Shown one piece after another: positions 5,638-6,632 of a stretch of DNA of 6,632 nt. The DNA is from Thermotogae bacterium (lineage in GTDB: Bacteria > Thermotogota > Thermotogae > Thermotogales > DSM-5069). How positions within the stretch are numbered: position 1 is the first letter of the stretch; each line of letters starts with the position of its first letter. The notes under the pieces are model-generated. The model did no database searches, had not been told where the DNA came from, and worked only from the letters and a program-made list of their open reading frames with translations. The DNA lies in contig QNAO01000050.1 in assembly GCA_003641785.1 (NCBI GenBank), positions 1-6,632 of the forward strand, written 5' to 3'. The position numbers and the translations under genes were made by a program.

Positions 5638-6632
5638 GCAAAACGCTAAATAAGCGCAGATAGCTTTTTAAGTTAGAAGTTATGAGAAATCTTTCTTTTA
5701 CCAGCTCTCTACCCACCTGGCCCATTTTTCGGGACATATCGGGATCTCTTAGAAGCATAAGAACATAATTTGCCAGCTTTTCAACAGACCAGGAAAGCCA
5801 GCCATTTCTTCCATGAATTATCTGACTCTTCACACCTCCAACTGGGCGTGCAACAACAGGAATACCTTTCCACAAAGCCTCTGCTATGACAAGGCCAAAT
5901 CCTTCCTTGGAGGCAGTATGTAGCGCAACCGAGCTCACCCGTTGAATCGCGTTGACTTGAAGATTACCCACACCCGTCAGGTTCGTGCAGAAAATTATAT
6001 CTGGGTCAAGTCCAGCGTAGCGAGCCACCTTTTCGAAGAAAACCCAACCTTCGGGATCATCTGAAGCCATCACAGACACAATTGCAAGTTGGACAGATTT
6101 CACCGTTTTCTTAACAATTCTGTAGACATCTATTGCGGCAAAAAGATCTTTCCACGGATCGAATCTCGCCACCACAGTTATAAGAGGGCGATCTGGATCT
6201 ATTCCATGATTTGAAGCTATTTTTCGTGCTTCTTCAAGACTCATATCTTTGTTCTTTTCACTGAGTGGATCGATGCTTGGAGGAAATGCTACACATTTAG
6301 ATGCAAAATCCTCAGGAAAATACTCCTTCAAATGAAATATCATTCTGTCGTAGCCTTTTAAATACTGTGAAAATCTTCTCCAGACAACCGCATTAGGCGC
6401 TGACAAATCTATATGGCAACGCCATATCCATTTTCCTCGCGTCTTCTTCAAAAATTGCTTCATTGCGGCGGGTTGTGGATCGTGTATAACCACAAAATCA
6501 GCATTGAAGTCTATTTGTTCGATATTCTGTTGACAATATTTCTCGTAGATTTTCCATTGATGTTCTTCTATGGGGGTATCTGCTCCTTGTAATGTATTGT
6601 GGAAAAGCTTTGTAACATTGAAAAATTCCTGT
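5630..6632 (-). CDS. treT: Trehalose synthase TreT (GT4 glycosyltransferase), 5'-truncated by window edge
   Basis: TreT joins the glucose of a nucleotide-sugar (ADP- or UDP-glucose) to free glucose, giving trehalose; the archaeal enzyme is reversible, so it can also break trehalose down. The frame is open to the window edge. A GTG at 6493 is internal, because the 46 codons before it also match TreT (for example F-F-N-V-T-K then F-H-N at 3-12). The window has 333 residues; TreT is usually about 410, so some 80 N-terminal residues are missing. Motifs, in fragment numbering, are HDPQP (50-54), WRCHIDLSAPN (70-80), PPSIDPLSEKN (117-127), ARFDPWK with R156 and K161 for nucleotide-sugar phosphate binding, and E243-x7-E251 of GT4 retaining enzymes. 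From memory, these match Pyrococcus horikoshii TreT almost word for word. It is cytoplasmic and shares a transcript with the ROK regulator. The part seen is intact. Confidence 0.94.
   Translation of the reverse strand, partial: QEFFNVTKLFHNTLQGADTPIEEHQWKIYEKYCQQNIEQIDFNADFVVIHDPQPAAMKQFLKKTRGKWIWRCHIDLSAPNAVVWRRFSQYLKGYDRMIFHLKEYFPEDFASKCVAFPPSIDPLSEKNKDMSLEEARKIASNHGIDPDRPLITVVARFDPWKDLFAAIDVYRIVKKTVKSVQLAIVSVMASDDPEGWVFFEKVARYAGLDPDIIFCTNLTGVGNLQVNAIQRVSSVALHTASKEGFGLVIAEALWKGIPVVARPVGGVKSQIIHGRNGWLSWSVEKLANYVLMLLRDPDMSRKMGQVGRELVKERFLITSNLKSYLRLFSVLQR

Noticed and set aside
6491..6493. GTG (complement) as the start of the trehalose synthase
   Set aside because: The 46 codons before it are open and match TreT, so this is an internal valine.

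Overview
This window most likely comes from a thermophilic bacterium of the phylum Thermotogota (Thermotoga/Pseudothermotoga-like). The evidence is the gene order NAD kinase, PhoU, large Lpt-type protein. As I recall, the first two are adjacent in Thermotoga maritima (TM1733, TM1734), and the TM1734 PhoU has nearly the same length as the one here. A trehalose synthase of the Pyrococcus TreT type, AGA-rich arginine codon use and moderately AT-rich DNA fit the same picture. The genus is a guess.

Left half, plus strand (1-4485): three tightly packed genes that read as one operon entering from the left. They are the C-terminal two thirds of NAD kinase (nadK, cut by the window edge), a complete PhoU-family protein whose ATG shares one base with the nadK stop, and a 1100-residue protein that starts at a TTG inside the end of phoU. 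This last protein is the highlight. Its first ~355 residues are an LptF/LptG-type six-helix inner-membrane permease. They are followed without a stop by a signal-peptide-like hydrophobic segment, an OstA/LptA-like beta domain and an LptD-like outer-membrane beta-barrel. One reading frame thus encodes both the inner-membrane and outer-membrane ends of a lipopolysaccharide-transport-like machine, in a lineage generally held not to make classical LPS.

Right half, minus strand (4490-6632): a two-gene unit entering from the right. It holds trehalose synthase TreT (GT4 family, 5' end cut by the window edge) and, 9 bases downstream, a ROK-family repressor-like regulator with a winged helix and intact sugar and zinc motifs. 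The ROK protein probably senses trehalose, glucose or a related sugar and controls this or a nearby sugar operon. Any operators would lie outside the window.

The two units converge tail to tail with only 4 bases between stop codons and no recognisable terminator. There are no RNA genes, mobile elements, CRISPR arrays or gene-free stretches over 300 bases; essentially every base is coding.
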